A DNA stretch of 64,000 nt from positions 186,001-250,000 of the forward strand of contig NZ_JAGGQQ010000019.1 of NCBI RefSeq assembly GCF_018613195.1, given 5' to 3'. A model generated the notes under the pieces. That model saw nothing but the letters and a program-made list of their open reading frames with translations. It was not told the origin of the DNA and ran no database searches. This document shows positions 1 to 7,914 of this stretch, piece after piece; position 1 is the first letter of the stretch, and each line of letters begins with the position of its first letter. The position numbers and the translations under genes are program-made. Source of the DNA: Bacillus sp. ISL-45. GTDB lineage: Bacteria; Bacillota; Bacilli; Bacillales; Cytobacillaceae.

Positions 1-2
1 TT

Positions 3-425
3 GAGAGTAAAGATCTTTTAGTTTTGCCTGGAGGGACTACTTGGGGAGAAGTGATTCATCAACCAATCATGAAAAAAATTGGCGAAGCCTTAAAGCTCGG
101 CACCATTGTTGCTGCAATTTGTGGTGCAACTGAGGCTCTTGCGAATATGGGATACTTAGATTCTCGAAAACATACAAGCAATGATTTAGAGTATTTTAAA
201 ATGGTCTGCCCTAATTATAAAGGAGAAAAATATTATGAGATGAGACCTGCGGTATCTGGTGAGAATTTGGTTACTGCATCAGGGGTTGCGCCTCTGGAAT
301 TTACGATGGAAGTATTTAAAAAATTAGAAGTATTTGCACCAGATACTTTAAATTCATGGTATAACCTAAATAAGACTCATAAACCTGAATACTTCTTCCA
401 GTTAATGAATTCAATAAATAGATGA
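3..425 (+). CDS. DJ-1/PfpI family glutamine amidotransferase-like protein (5' partial)
   Basis: The reading frame is open from the left edge of the window, so the N-terminus lies outside. The visible part carries the DJ-1/PfpI landmarks: a PGG turn after a hydrophobic strand (LLVLPGG) and the nucleophile elbow AICGATEAL with its cysteine. The family includes Bacillus YoaZ-type class I amidotransferase-like proteins, often stress-related hydrolases or glyoxalases. The specific activity cannot be read from this part. It ends at TGA and is followed by two hairpins, so it is probably the last gene of its transcript. The internal TTG at 24 is a leucine codon, not the start. Confidence 0.8.
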   Translation, partial: ESKDLLVLPGGTTWGEVIHQPIMKKIGEALKLGTIVAAICGATEALANMGYLDSRKHTSNDLEYFKMVCPNYKGEKYYEMRPAVSGENLVTASGVAPLEFTMEVFKKLEVFAPDTLNSWYNLNKTHKPEYFFQLMNSINR

Positions 426-463
426 GCTAAAAAAACAACTTAGCAGATTTATATTAGTTTTAA

Positions 464-501
464 AAAAACCATGCTTTAGACAATGTCAAAGCGTGGTTTT
501 T
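464..501 (+). terminator. Rho-independent terminator after the DJ-1/PfpI gene
   Basis: The arms AAAAACCATGCTTT and AAAGCGTGGTTTTT pair with one G-U wobble around a short loop, and a T run closes the hairpin. It lies about 40 nt after the stop codon. Confidence 0.7.
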
Positions 502-505
502 AATG

Positions 506-552
506 AAAAAGCCCAATTTCTCTATTAATTAAAGGTGAAGTAGGGCTTTTTA
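506..552. terminator. Second hairpin with A/T-flanked arms
   Basis: The arms AAAAAGCCCAATTTC and GAAGTAGGGCTTTTT form a long near-perfect stem with A runs on one side and T runs on the other, so it could stop transcription in either direction. From here to 859 I see no gene, only AT-rich sequence. Confidence 0.55.
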
Positions 553-859
553 GTATAGAAAATTCCTTAACGTTGTAAATCCGCATTTTCCTGACGATAC
601 CCCTTCTTCTTTCTATTTTCGGCAATTAGCAAAAACCAAAAAACAAAGGGAATTTTCAGCCTGTATATAAATAACTATTCAGATAGCATATATTTTCTTT
701 GCAATTAGCTTATTGATTTCTATATTTACTATGATGAATTAATGGCCTTGATGGAATAAGAATTTTTCTTATTTAACATAAGAAGCAGGATAGTTAAACA
801 AGGTCTTTGTCTTTGTGGTAAAATATGGTGATGATACTTTTTTAAGGAGGAATATTATT

Positions 860-1052
860 TTGATAAAAAAAAGCTACAAACCTTTGATGATTTAATAGCT
901 TTGGTTCTTACTTTTCTTCTTGCACCCTTAATGGAAAAGGTATTTTAGGACTATTTATTGATTTAGATAATATTTTTTTATCATCCATATTAATAGGTAT
1001 TTTCATAATTTTAGCTTTTGTGATTACAGCCATTGAAATGTACCACCTCTGA
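860..1052 (+). pseudogene. Relic of a small membrane protein, frameshifted and cut at its 3' end
   Basis: A strong SD (AAGGAGG, 844-850) precedes TTG at 860, but the frame closes after 11 codons. Switching frames recovers a hydrophobic protein: KKLQTFDDLIALVLTFLL, then LFIDLDNIFLSSILIGIF and FVITAIEM. At least two frame changes are needed. The coding similarity stops where an insertion-sequence-like end begins at about 1039. No family is recognised; it would have two membrane segments. Confidence 0.4.
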
Positions 1053-1112
1053 CATAGTATTTACCACCTAATGACAAAAAGTGTACCACAGAATGACAGA
1101 CTGTTTACCACT
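1039..1112. mobile_element. Solo end of an IS21-like insertion sequence (relic)
   Basis: Four copies of a TACCAC-N3-ATGACA-like motif start at 1041, 1062, 1084 and 1106, a spacing of 21-22 bp or two helical turns. The segment begins TGTACCACC. IS21-family ends carry multiple short repeats of this kind for transposase binding, so I read this as one left-over end. No istA or istB coding sequence is present, and the element seems to truncate the small gene before it. The rest of the gap to 1413 holds only one half copy of the dispersed repeat (1256-1280). Confidence 0.4.
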
Positions 1113-1255
1113 ACTTAGATTAACCATTTTATTACGTAGTAGACTCTTACTGCCCAACAACGATTGTCATCATTGTGGAATATATGAATAATAATTCGTT
1201 ATCATCTGGTATGATTTTATTATGGAGTTTAGCAATATTGTGAAGTTCTTCACTT

Positions 1256-1280
1256 AAACTAACGATGCAGTTCAAGAAGA
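1256..1280 (+). repeat. Dispersed repeat, right half only
   Basis: Contains AACTAACGATGCAG followed by TTCAAGAAG, the conserved right half of the dispersed double-hairpin repeat that recurs between small genes in this window. The left terminator-like half is missing. Confidence 0.5.
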
Positions 1281-1413
1281 ACAGCAGAAAAACAGCCCAT
1301 CCCCAGACCTGTAAGGACTTTCATTGATATTCTCACCTTATGACTTTTGTCGCTTTGGAAAATTCTGATATTTGATATGATGAAATTGAATTCCAAAGAG
1401 AGAAGGATTGTTG

Positions 1414-2271
1414 ATGCCCAAATGGATATCGGTTACATTAATTGTATTTATTCTAATCCTTGTTTTATTGCTTGTTATTCCAAAAATCGCAAAAGTCCTG
1501 TTTATAAAAAATGCACAAGAAAAGGCATCGTTATTGCTTAAAGAATCAAATAGTGAAAATACAAAAAAAATTGAAAAAGCGGATATAAAAAACTTACCAT
1601 ATCCCGTGCAAAATTGGTTAATACATTCTAAGGTAATAGGAAAAGAACAAATTAGAACGGTTCGCTTAAAACAAGGTGGAAGAATGCGTACAAGGAAAGA
1701 CGGCACTTGGATGCCAGTAAAAGCAGAGCAATACTTTACCACTGACAAACCAGGGTTTGTATGGATTGCAGACGTCAAGATGGCACCTTTTATACAATTA
1801 TCAGGAAGGGATACCTATTTAGATGGTAAAGGGAAGATGAATATTAAACTGCTTTCTTTATTCCCAGTAGTAGATGCAAAAGGGCCGGAGATGGATTCTA
1901 GCACTATGATGAGATACCTAGCTGAAATGATGTGGTTTCCATCCGCTGCGCTAAGCCCTTATATTAAATGGGAGGAAGTTAATAAAAACGCTGCAAAGGC
2001 TACAATTGAATACAAAGGGCTATCAGTTTCTGGTGTATTCTTTTTTAATGAAAATGGTGATATTCTCCGTTTTTCGGGAAAAAGATATAGAGATATTAAT
2101 GGAAAGTACATCCTGAGCGATTGGGGTGGGGTAAATAAAGAATTTAAAGAGTTTAAAGGCATACGTATTCCCAGTAAGTCAGATGTTACTTGGTTTGAAG
2201 ATCACGAAGACTTTAAATGGTTTGAATGCGAGATAAAAGATGTAGAATACAACAAACATACTTTGTATTAA
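1414..2271 (+). CDS. DUF6544 family membrane-anchored protein
   Basis: A protein of about 285 residues with one N-terminal membrane segment (WISVTLIVFILILVLLLVI), so the rest is probably extracytoplasmic. The C-terminal two thirds match my memory of the DUF6544 family, with the motifs LPYPVQNWL and a tryptophan-rich stretch around MMWFPSAALSP. Function is unknown. I place the start at ATG 1414, because AGAAGGA at 1401-1407 is then 6 nt away. In-frame TTG codons at 1408 and 1411 sit too close to that SD. It stands alone, with no partner gene. Confidence 0.75.
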   Translation: MPKWISVTLIVFILILVLLLVIPKIAKVLFIKNAQEKASLLLKESNSENTKKIEKADIKNLPYPVQNWLIHSKVIGKEQIRTVRLKQGGRMRTRKDGTWMPVKAEQYFTTDKPGFVWIADVKMAPFIQLSGRDTYLDGKGKMNIKLLSLFPVVDAKGPEMDSSTMMRYLAEMMWFPSAALSPYIKWEEVNKNAAKATIEYKGLSVSGVFFFNENGDILRFSGKRYRDINGKYILSDWGGVNKEFKEFKGIRIPSKSDVTWFEDHEDFKWFECEIKDVEYNKHTLY

Positions 2272-2394
2272 TTTTAACACTAACCCCCTCTCCCCAAGAG
2301 AAGAAGGGCTTTTGCATATTAAGAGATAATTCCCAGGTCAAAGAGCCAACCAGGTAAATAAATATAAATAAACAACTCTTTTTTTGAAAAAATA

Positions 2395-2415
2395 GTTCCT
2401 TTAATCTAAAGGAAC
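2395..2415. repeat. Perfect 9-bp hairpin
   Basis: GTTCCTTTA-ATC-TAAAGGAAC. On the minus strand it is followed by a T-rich run, on the plus strand it is not, so it may end minus-strand transcription. Purpose unknown. Confidence 0.4.
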
Positions 2416-2481
2416 ATATGAACATGAATGCTATACTGAAGGACGTCTTCCAACCCAGGCAGCAAGCTAAAGGGGCAGGAG

Positions 2482-2880
2482 TTGAACAACCAACTTTATA
2501 GGAAGAAGATGAGGAATATGAGTAATAAAATAGTGCTTTTCTATGGAGTCGGTGTATTGCAACTGTTCATAGGACTAGGGGCTGTAGGTTCAGGAATAGG
2601 TTTTATATTAGAACCGAACGGTAGTAATTTAAGTATGTCAGGGGAGTTTTTGAAAGAATCCCCGTTTGAAGACTATTTAATACCTGGAATCACTTTATTA
2701 ACCATTAATGGACTTGGTAGCATTGTTGGAAGCTTCTTTTCTTTCAGGCGTCATCCTTTAGCGGGAAAAATAACAATGATACTTGGATGTCTAATGGTGA
2801 TATGGATTATAGCACAAGTATACTGGATTAACTGGATAAGTTTTTTGCAACCACTCTTTTTAGTATTAGGCAATAATTGA
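2482..2880 (+). CDS. Uncharacterised four-helix membrane protein
   Basis: A 132-residue protein with about four hydrophobic segments (near residues 18-40, 64-84, 94-110 and 115-130) separated by short polar loops. I do not recognise a family. The TTG start at 2482 has AAAGGGG at 2469-2475, 6 nt upstream; the in-frame ATGs at 2509 and 2518 are alternatives and would remove only a charged leader. It lies alone, followed by a long AT-rich gap. Confidence 0.6.
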   Translation: MNNQLYRKKMRNMSNKIVLFYGVGVLQLFIGLGAVGSGIGFILEPNGSNLSMSGEFLKESPFEDYLIPGITLLTINGLGSIVGSFFSFRRHPLAGKITMILGCLMVIWIIAQVYWINWISFLQPLFLVLGNN

Positions 2881-3013
2881 GATTTTTTTAGGCTTTAGCA
2901 TAGCAAAATTGCAAGATTAAGCCGAGATTGGTTAAATAGTTGGACTGAATGGGTTTCATTAAGCCAGACTGCTTATTAAACAAACGAGGCAGCATTCCTG
3001 TAATAAAGATAAG

Positions 3014-3058
3014 TTTGTGAATAAATGTACTTAAACTATAGGGTGCTTTAGTTTAACA
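3014..3058 (+). repeat. Short repeat shared with 6181-6222
   Basis: About 40 bp here (TTTGTGAATAAATGTAC, then a GGGTGCTTTAGTT block) is repeated with few changes at 6181-6222. Both are intergenic. It resembles the left edge of the dispersed double-hairpin repeat (TTAAACTATCGGGTGC at 5367). Confidence 0.45.
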
Positions 3059-3155
3059 ATAGCCTGCAGTCAATACAGGATCTTTTGTTGCACCGTACAA
3101 AGAAACTATTCAATAGAAAATAATAATCCATAATTAGCACTATTGTGGAAAACCC

Positions 3156-3200
3156 ATGCCTAATTCCTCGGTAAAGATAAGGAGGATTAGGCTTTTTTAC
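3156..3200 (+). terminator. Terminator-like hairpin in a 660-bp gap
   Basis: GCCTAATTCCTC pairs with GGAGGATTAGGC (one mismatch) and is followed by TTTTTT. No complete gene lies directly upstream, so it may be left from a lost gene. Confidence 0.55.
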
Positions 3201-3317
3201 TACAAAACCGTTGACATACTTCTATTGGTAAATAGGTTGGCGTAGGCTGGTAAAGTCCTTGGCGTAAAGTGGAAAAAAGATGGCAAGGGTGGTAAAATCT
3301 CTTGGCTGTATTCATTT

Positions 3318-3396
3318 TGCCTTGTTTAGATTACTAACCTCTATATTAACGGGCTTTATGATGTATCAAGTGAAAAAAATAACTAATGAGAAGTAA
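3318..3396 (+). pseudogene. C-terminal remnant of a small membrane protein
   Basis: An open stretch without a start encodes FALFRLLTSILTGFMMYQ followed by VKKITNEK and a stop. It reads like the end of a small membrane protein whose 5' part is gone. The rest of 2881-3541 holds only a terminator hairpin and repeats. Confidence 0.25.
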
Positions 3397-3433
3397 TATA
3401 TTAATCAATATATTTTAGATTGTGGAAATATGT

Positions 3434-3520
3434 ATTTAAACAAACGTGTGCGTTGATCCAGGGGGATTAACGCCTTTTTCCATCGAATTTGTTGTTGAAC
3501 AAACAATGCAGTTAGTTTCA
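3434..3520 (+). repeat. Dispersed double-hairpin repeat, full copy
   Basis: The left half is a terminator-like hairpin (GCGTTGATCC / GGATTAACGC, then CTTTTT). The right half is the conserved GAACAAACAATGCAGTTAGTT block. It lies just upstream of the DUF5412 gene. Confidence 0.6.
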
Positions 3521-3541
3521 TAACCAATAGGAGAGAAGTTA

Positions 3542-3907
3542 ATGAAAAAAATACTGAAAGCGCTTGTTATTGTCTCACTACTATTTATTACATTGGTCGG
3601 TTATGGAGTTTATTGGGCATTTTTTGATATGAATAGGTTACCAACAGGAGAATATCTTACTGAAGAGACTTCACCTGACGGAAAATATACTTTAAAAGCA
3701 TATGTGACCAATGGAGGTGCAACCACATCATATTCAATTCGTGGTGAATTAGTTTTTAATGATAGAAATAATAAAACTAAAAATATATATTGGAATTATA
3801 GAGAAGATAGTGCAAATATTAATTGGAGAGACAATGATACGGTAGTCATAAACGGACATACATTAGATGTACCACATGAAAAATATGATTTTAGAAATGA
3901 GAAATAA
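3542..3907 (+). CDS. DUF5412 family protein
   Basis: A 121-residue protein with an N-terminal membrane anchor (residues 7-29) and a small beta-rich outer domain. The order SPDGKYTLKAYVTNGGATT, then WRDNDTVVINGHTL, matches DUF5412 as I know it. Function unknown; probably anchored with its C-terminal domain outside the membrane. ATG at 3542 has AGGAGAG about 7 nt upstream. A full dispersed repeat lies before it and another after it, so the gene sits like a cassette between repeat copies. Confidence 0.75.
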   Translation: MKKILKALVIVSLLFITLVGYGVYWAFFDMNRLPTGEYLTEETSPDGKYTLKAYVTNGGATTSYSIRGELVFNDRNNKTKNIYWNYREDSANINWRDNDTVVINGHTLDVPHEKYDFRNEK

Positions 3908-3919
3908 TTTATGCCCAAG

Positions 3920-4008
3920 TGATGTATCGGCGCATTGATCCAGAAAGGATTGAGGCATCTTTTTAGTTAAATTCCTTATTTAACTAACGACAGATTAGTT
4001 GAAGAAAG
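3920..4008 (+). repeat. Dispersed double-hairpin repeat, full copy
   Basis: Left half GCGCATTGATCC / GGATTGAGGC with a T run; right half with AACTAACGACAGATTAGTT, itself an inverted repeat. It probably also ends transcription of the DUF5412 gene. Confidence 0.6.
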
Positions 4009-4069
4009 ACTTGGAAAATTAACAATACATCATGTGTTTATATTCTATAGTAAAGGGGCCAACAAAAAA

Positions 4070-4564
4070 ATGAGTGCAAATGAGATTTCACATATAGCTG
4101 GATTGGGGTATAAAAAAGTCCCGAATTCTCAAGATGTCATTAGTCAGCTTACTGCCTCACTAAACTTAGATAATCACCTTCCGTTTTTGTGGGAACACCT
4201 ATATAGCCATGAAAAGAAACTAAAGTATATTTATGTTGAGGAATTAAAAAATTTATTAATGTCATTGCAAGGTCCCCTCTTTGTCTTTCCTGAAATTACA
4301 GTTGTTATGGATCCACCCGAAGAGATTTCAGAAGAAGTTTTAAGCTGGTTACCTGATTCTCAAGCATACACTGTGGGAAAGAGGGAGGACACAGGCGTAT
4401 TTATTGTTTCAGATATAAATAAATTCATAAAAGACATTGGTAACTTTTTTGCTGATGATTTTTATATATTTGATGATTCCTACTCTTGGATAATTGCAAT
4501 TACTCACGAGGAACAAAACGAAAATGGAGACAAAATTATCTACCTAAACCACAATCATATCTAA
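4070..4564 (+). CDS. Uncharacterised soluble protein
   Basis: An acidic, soluble protein of about 164 residues without signal peptide or membrane segment. I do not recognise it with confidence. The C-terminal motif DDFYIFDDSYSWIIAITHE is of a kind seen in small orphan Bacillus proteins, some linked to immunity loci; that link is only an impression. ATG 4070 has AAAGGGG 11 nt upstream. The GTG at 4034 would add 12 residues and lacks an SD. It lies between repeat copies. Confidence 0.55.
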   Translation: MSANEISHIAGLGYKKVPNSQDVISQLTASLNLDNHLPFLWEHLYSHEKKLKYIYVEELKNLLMSLQGPLFVFPEITVVMDPPEEISEEVLSWLPDSQAYTVGKREDTGVFIVSDINKFIKDIGNFFADDFYIFDDSYSWIIAITHEEQNENGDKIIYLNHNHI

Positions 4565-4656
4565 TCTGTATAATAATTTTGTTTTGCAAAGAATATAATT
4601 TTTTTTGAGAGTTTAATTTGCGAACATTCTTTCGAGTAATAATTGGTAAATTTTCT

Positions 4657-4692
4657 TGTTGAACAAACGATGCAGGATAGTTCAATTAATAA
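4657..4692 (+). repeat. Dispersed repeat, right half only
   Basis: GTTGAACAAACGATGCAG followed by GATAGTTCAA, the conserved right half without the terminator-like left half. Confidence 0.5.
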
Positions 4693-4723
4693 TAAAGAAG
4701 TACATTGGTAAGGAGTTGAAGTA

Positions 4724-4897
4724 ATGTATTTGAATTTCCTCGAATTACTTGCTATCTTTACTACTTTTTATTTGATTAGGTTCTTCCTTGACACAAAATT
4801 TAAAGATAAGAAAAAGAATTATATCTTTTAAGATAATATTATAACGACTATTTTAGCTTTTGGTATTCAATTGTTAATATCATTCTTACTCAACTAA
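4724..4897 (+). pseudogene. Small two-helix membrane protein with an in-frame TAA
   Basis: ATG 4724 is preceded by AAGGAG and opens a hydrophobic frame (MYLNFLELLAIFTTFYLI). At codon 36 (4829-4831) there is a TAA, but the same frame continues with a second hydrophobic helix (ILAFGIQLLISFLL) to a stop at 4895-4897. One nonsense change seems to have split a 57-codon gene. A functional 35-residue peptide is the alternative. No family recognised. Confidence 0.4.
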
Positions 4898-4920
4898 AGA
4901 TGCAGTTTAGTAAAAGAACG
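4889..4920 (+). repeat. Dispersed repeat, right half only
   Basis: CAACTAAAGATGCAGTTTAG, the conserved right half, overlapping the end of the small membrane relic. Confidence 0.45.
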
Positions 4921-4965
4921 GACCTTAAAAATACCTTTGTTTGAACCCAATAAGGGGGTAATTAG

Positions 4966-5349
4966 ATGAAAAAGGCTGGATTTATGCTAGGTATAGCAAT
5001 AGTTATTATAACTGTATTCATATTTGTAAATAAATTATACTATCCCTCTCTTCCAATAGAGAATTTATCAGCAAAAGAAGCAATTGATAAACTAAAAGAA
5101 TCAGAAAGTAAAATAGCAGAAATTGCAGTAGAAGGCGATTCTATTTGGTATATCACAAATAGTGAGAACAAAGGTATATCGATTGCTGATGAAAATATCA
5201 AACAAATGATTGGTTCAAATGGATGGGAATTTAAAGAAAAAGATGGTGCTGGTCTGTTCTTTGAAAAAGACGGAAGGAGATTAATTGCCACCACTCAAAT
5301 GTGGACTGGAAATTATGTTCTTGTTAAAATCCCAGGTAATTTTAAATAA
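4966..5349 (+). CDS. Uncharacterised anchored protein
   Basis: A 127-residue protein with a lysine-containing N-terminus and one hydrophobic segment (residues 5-23), then a soluble domain of about 100 residues rich in short strands. It could be exported and anchored. No family recognised. ATG 4966 follows AAGGGGG at a good distance. A full dispersed repeat lies directly downstream and half copies upstream, the cassette-like setting of its neighbours. Confidence 0.6.
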   Translation: MKKAGFMLGIAIVIITVFIFVNKLYYPSLPIENLSAKEAIDKLKESESKIAEIAVEGDSIWYITNSENKGISIADENIKQMIGSNGWEFKEKDGAGLFFEKDGRRLIATTQMWTGNYVLVKIPGNFK

Positions 5350-5364
5350 TCTTGAGAGGTTTTT

Positions 5365-5455
5365 TATTAAACTATCGGGTGCGTTGTTCCAGTGGAGGAT
5401 TAACCGCTTTTTTTGTTATATTCCTTATTGGACGGACGGAGGTTAGTTCAACAAG
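5365..5455 (+). repeat. Dispersed double-hairpin repeat, full copy
   Basis: AAACTATCGGGTGCGTTG begins the left half, GAGGATTAACCGC closes it before a run of T. The right half is degenerate but keeps GGTTAGTTCAACAAGG. Confidence 0.55.
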
Positions 5456-5566
5456 GATAATGAATTTTCTTTGACTTAAATTAGGCTGGTTAATGCAACA
5501 GGGAAGTTAAGAACATTTAATAATTATGGTAGTCACTATTGAGGTAAATAATTGGGAAGTGAAAAT

Positions 5567-5650
5567 ATGAATGAGGAAGAATGTATAAACTTCATAAAAG
5601 ATTTAAGTTACTTGGGTTCAAAAGACATACAAAAAACGCAATTTAACTAA
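5567..5650 (+). CDS. Very short ORF between repeats, probably a gene remnant
   Basis: ATG 5567 opens 27 codons (MNEEECINFIKDLSYLGS, ending in KDIQKTQFN) with a weak upstream GGGAAGTG. It ends inside the left edge of the next dispersed repeat. It looks like the N-terminal remnant of a longer gene whose body was lost when the repeat arrived. A real micropeptide is possible. Confidence 0.3.
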   Translation: MNEEECINFIKDLSYLGSKDIQKTQFN

Positions 5651-5730
5651 CGGTGCATTGATCCAAGAAGGATTGAGGCACCTTTTTATTGAAATCTTAA
5701 TTAAACAAACGATGCAGGTTCACTAAATAA
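5643..5730 (+). repeat. Dispersed double-hairpin repeat, full copy
   Basis: AACTAACGGTGCATTGATCC opens it; GGATTGAGGCACC and a T run close the left half; AAACAAACGATGCAGGTT is the right half. Best preserved copy in the window. Confidence 0.6.
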
Positions 5731-5746
5731 TGAGGGAGTTGTTTAA

Positions 5747-6160
5747 GTGGAGGACTACAAGATTAAGGTTCAAAAAGTGATAAATGAACGGCAGTTAAGT
5801 TCCGTAATGAATAATACAAAATGGAGGAGATTACAATCGGCTATTAAGGAGGAATTCCCAATAACCCCTTCTTTTCAGGTTAAGTTTTTACTTGATGATT
5901 ACGTTAATCCTGAAGAGTTTGGAGAAGAAAATTGGTATTCGGGGGATTGGGAAGTAGATCTTGATCCTTTTTTTTCCTTAGAATGGATTAGAGTAAATCT
6001 GAAAGTTAAGGGCTCCGAAGGACTGCTGCTGGAATCTAAAGTAACAGATTACGCAGACGAATTCATTCAATTGCTCAAAAGCCTCAAGATTCCTTTTGTA
6101 AAAGAAGACAGTACAATCCTGATATATGGTTATGTAAGCAGTACAGATATTTTTAGTTAA
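5747..6160 (+). CDS. DUF6678 family protein
   Basis: A 137-residue soluble protein. The opening MNNTKWRRLQSAI after about 20 residues and the WYSGDWEVD block fit DUF6678, a small family of unknown role common in Firmicutes accessory regions. The GTG start at 5747 has GAGGGAG upstream. An internal ATG at residue 21 (MNNTKW) is a possible second start and matches the usual family N-terminus. It follows a full dispersed repeat directly. Confidence 0.65.
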   Translation: MEDYKIKVQKVINERQLSSVMNNTKWRRLQSAIKEEFPITPSFQVKFLLDDYVNPEEFGEENWYSGDWEVDLDPFFSLEWIRVNLKVKGSEGLLLESKVTDYADEFIQLLKSLKIPFVKEDSTILIYGYVSSTDIFS

Positions 6161-6180
6161 ACAAATTTGGTTTGTTTCCT

Positions 6181-6222
6181 TTGTGAACAAATGTACTTAA
6201 ACATAAGGGAGCTTTAGTTAAA
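6181..6222 (+). repeat. Short repeat shared with 3014-3058
   Basis: TTGTGAACAAATGTAC and GGGAGCTTTAGTT blocks match the copy at 3014-3058. Confidence 0.45.
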
Positions 6223-6357
6223 GATAAACTCGATGGACAACTATATGACACTCAACACAATTGCTAAACGATAATTCATTCTCCATATTAGTTCTGTTAG
6301 GAAAATTTAGGATAGTGCTTTTTCTGCTTAAAGTCCAACAAATTCACCATTTTTACA

Positions 6358-6387
6358 TTGACAATAAATTAGCAAAGGTATTATATT
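6358..6387 (+). promoter_or_regulatory. Sigma-A promoter for cdd
   Basis: TTGACA (6358-6363), 18-bp spacer, TATATT (6382-6387). The transcript would carry a short leader with a small CCAAC/GTTGG hairpin before the cdd SD. Confidence 0.6.
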
Positions 6388-6462
6388 AGAAGTCCTGCCA
6401 ACTTTTCGTTGGCGTAAAGGGGACTGTGAAAAGTTCATTCTTATGGGAAAGGGAATGATGAA

Positions 6463-6861
6463 ATGAACAAAGAGCAATTAGTGGAGAGCGCGCGTCAGAC
6501 GAAAAAGAATGCATATGCGCCTTATTCCAAATTTCCTGTTGGAGCAGCTTTGCTGCTAAAAGATGGCACCGTTTTCAACGGAGTGAATGTAGAAAATGTA
6601 TCATTCGGTGCGACGAATTGCGCTGAGAGAACGGCAATCTTTACAGCTGTGGCGAATGGTTACAAAAAGGGTGACTTCGAGGCGATCGCCGTCTCTGGAG
6701 ATACGGCCGACTTCCTGCCGCCTTGCAGCATTTGCAGACAAGTGATGGCTGAATTCTTTTCACCAGATATGCCGGTGTATCTTACAAATGATAAAAAAGA
6801 AATCCGCGAGCTGGCATTGAAAGAATTACTGCCATATGCGTTTACGGATTTAGATATGTAA
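6463..6861 (+). CDS. cdd: Cytidine deaminase
   Basis: A 132-residue homotetrameric-type cytidine deaminase, hydrolysing cytidine and deoxycytidine to the uridine forms in pyrimidine salvage. The zinc site is intact: NCAERTA supplies Cys and the catalytic Glu, PCSICRQVMAEF supplies the other two Cys. The N-terminal AYAPYSKFPVGAALL is also typical. Length is close to Bacillus Cdd (136). In B. subtilis cdd lies in the dgkA-era cluster; here it has its own promoter and terminator, so it is a single-gene unit and may be a second copy. GC is higher than in the neighbouring small genes. Confidence 0.93.
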   Translation: MNKEQLVESARQTKKNAYAPYSKFPVGAALLLKDGTVFNGVNVENVSFGATNCAERTAIFTAVANGYKKGDFEAIAVSGDTADFLPPCSICRQVMAEFFSPDMPVYLTNDKKEIRELALKELLPYAFTDLDM

Positions 6862-6879
6862 TATTACTTAAATAGGTTA

Positions 6880-6920
6880 AGAGCATGTTTCGATCATTGG
6901 ATTAAAACATGCTCTTTTTA
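6880..6920 (+). terminator. Terminator after cdd
   Basis: GAGCATGTTT pairs with AAACATGCTC (14-nt loop) and is followed by TTTTTAT. Confidence 0.8.
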
Positions 6921-7018
6921 TGTGGCTCTTTTTGTATTGATTGTTATGTTTAAAACACTTAGAAACCCCTTAATATAGTATAATTGTTACAATATTCAAT
7001 ATAAAGGGTGTAGATAGT

Positions 7019-7399
7019 ATGGAGGCAAATTTAAAGGAACATTTAAAAGCATTGGAGGAAAGCCACACAGGATTAGAAGTACGTACCAGTCGTGAAAAAC
7101 TAGATGAAATTCTATCAGACCAATTCTTTGAAATCGGCAGCTCAGGTTATATTTTTGATAAAAAAGAATGCCTCGAAACTGGGGTTGTGTTAACTGAAAT
7201 GTCTCTGCATAATTATGAAATTTATCCGTTAGCCTCAAATATAGTTTTATCTACTTATTTTATCGTTGATAAAACCAGGAATCGCAACACATTACGAAGC
7301 TCTATTTGGAAACTAATTGATGGGAGATGGCAATTATATTTTCATCAAGGCACTATAACACCATTGGAATTGAGAGAAGTTCTTAAAGAAAACAAGTAG
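7019..7399 (+). CDS. NTF2-like (DUF4440/SnoaL-type) protein, copy 1
   Basis: A 126-residue cytoplasmic protein with the cone-fold signature of small NTF2-like proteins: a helical start (LKEHLKALEE), the segment LSDQFFEIGSSGYIFDK, and the C-terminal RSSIWKLIDGRWQLYFHQGT. Such proteins bind small molecules or act as stress or immunity accessories; no catalytic set is visible. It is clearly paralogous to the gene at 13073-13504, with the same blocks in the same order. ATG 7019 has AAAGGGTG 8 nt upstream. Confidence 0.75.
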   Translation: MEANLKEHLKALEESHTGLEVRTSREKLDEILSDQFFEIGSSGYIFDKKECLETGVVLTEMSLHNYEIYPLASNIVLSTYFIVDKTRNRNTLRSSIWKLIDGRWQLYFHQGTITPLELREVLKENK

Positions 7400-7485
7400 G
7401 TTGTGTAGTTTGCTAAGAACATATTTATAGCGTATAAAAAAAGGATTTTGAGAAGTTGTTAAAAAGATTAGAGGGTGGGACAATC

Positions 7486-7670
7486 TTGAAAGTTAATGCA
7501 ACATATCTCATTCAGTTAGCCGCGCTAATCGTTTTAATCTTTGGCGGAACATTGATTATTGTGTTTTCCCAACTGGTAAAGTTCTAGTGGATCAACTGAT
7601 TGGTACAATCATTGGATTTGCTTTATTTATTGCCAGTCTGGCTTGGAGGAAAATGAAAAAATCAGAATGA
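7486..7670 (+). pseudogene. Small two-helix membrane protein split by a frameshift
   Basis: TTG 7486, with GAGGGTGGG upstream, opens KVNATYLIQLAALIVLIF and runs to TAG after 33 codons. Moving one frame gives VDQLIGTIIGFALFIASLAW to a stop at 7668-7670. The two halves make one coherent two-helix protein, so a one-base indel near 7585 is likely. Two overlapping small ORFs would be the alternative. Family not recognised. Confidence 0.4.
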
Positions 7671-7711
7671 TATTTTGAGGGTCCTGTGTCTGGGTCTATT
7701 CCAGGCTGGGG

Positions 7712-7840
7712 CCCCTTTTATTTTCCTGGTTTTCAATTCTTGTCTTGTCTCGAGGAACTTATCGGTGTTTTATTTTCCCGGTCACCTGCCCATGGCCAGA
7801 GCCGAGTACATTTCCGGGTTTTATTTTCCCGGTTTTCCTC
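7712..7840. repeat. Short palindromic repeat array, theme TTTTATTTTCCCGG
   Basis: Copies of TTTTATTTTCC(C/T)GG start at 7716, 7768 and 7819, that is 52 and 51 bp apart. The best copy is flanked as CCGG-G-TTTTATTTT-CCCGG, an inverted repeat. No gene is present between 7671 and 8064; the two long open frames here follow the repeats and have no coding character. Confidence 0.6.
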
Positions 7841-7885
7841 TCTTTACCGGAGGCTTGGAGCATATTTTGTATTGCTGTTGAGAAT

Positions 7886-7914
7886 AAGACTCGCTGTTAG
7901 ATGCTCCGAGTCTT
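7886..7914. terminator. Hairpin between the repeat array and malic enzyme
   Basis: AAGACTCG and CGAGTCTT are perfectly complementary with a 13-nt loop; the T run that follows is weak (CTTTATT). Confidence 0.5.

Noticed and set aside
3434-5730. Dispersed repeats as integron attC sites.
   Set aside because: The core does not fit the attC boxes (RYYYAAC / GTTRRRY), and no integrase is visible; only the cassette-like layout is similar.
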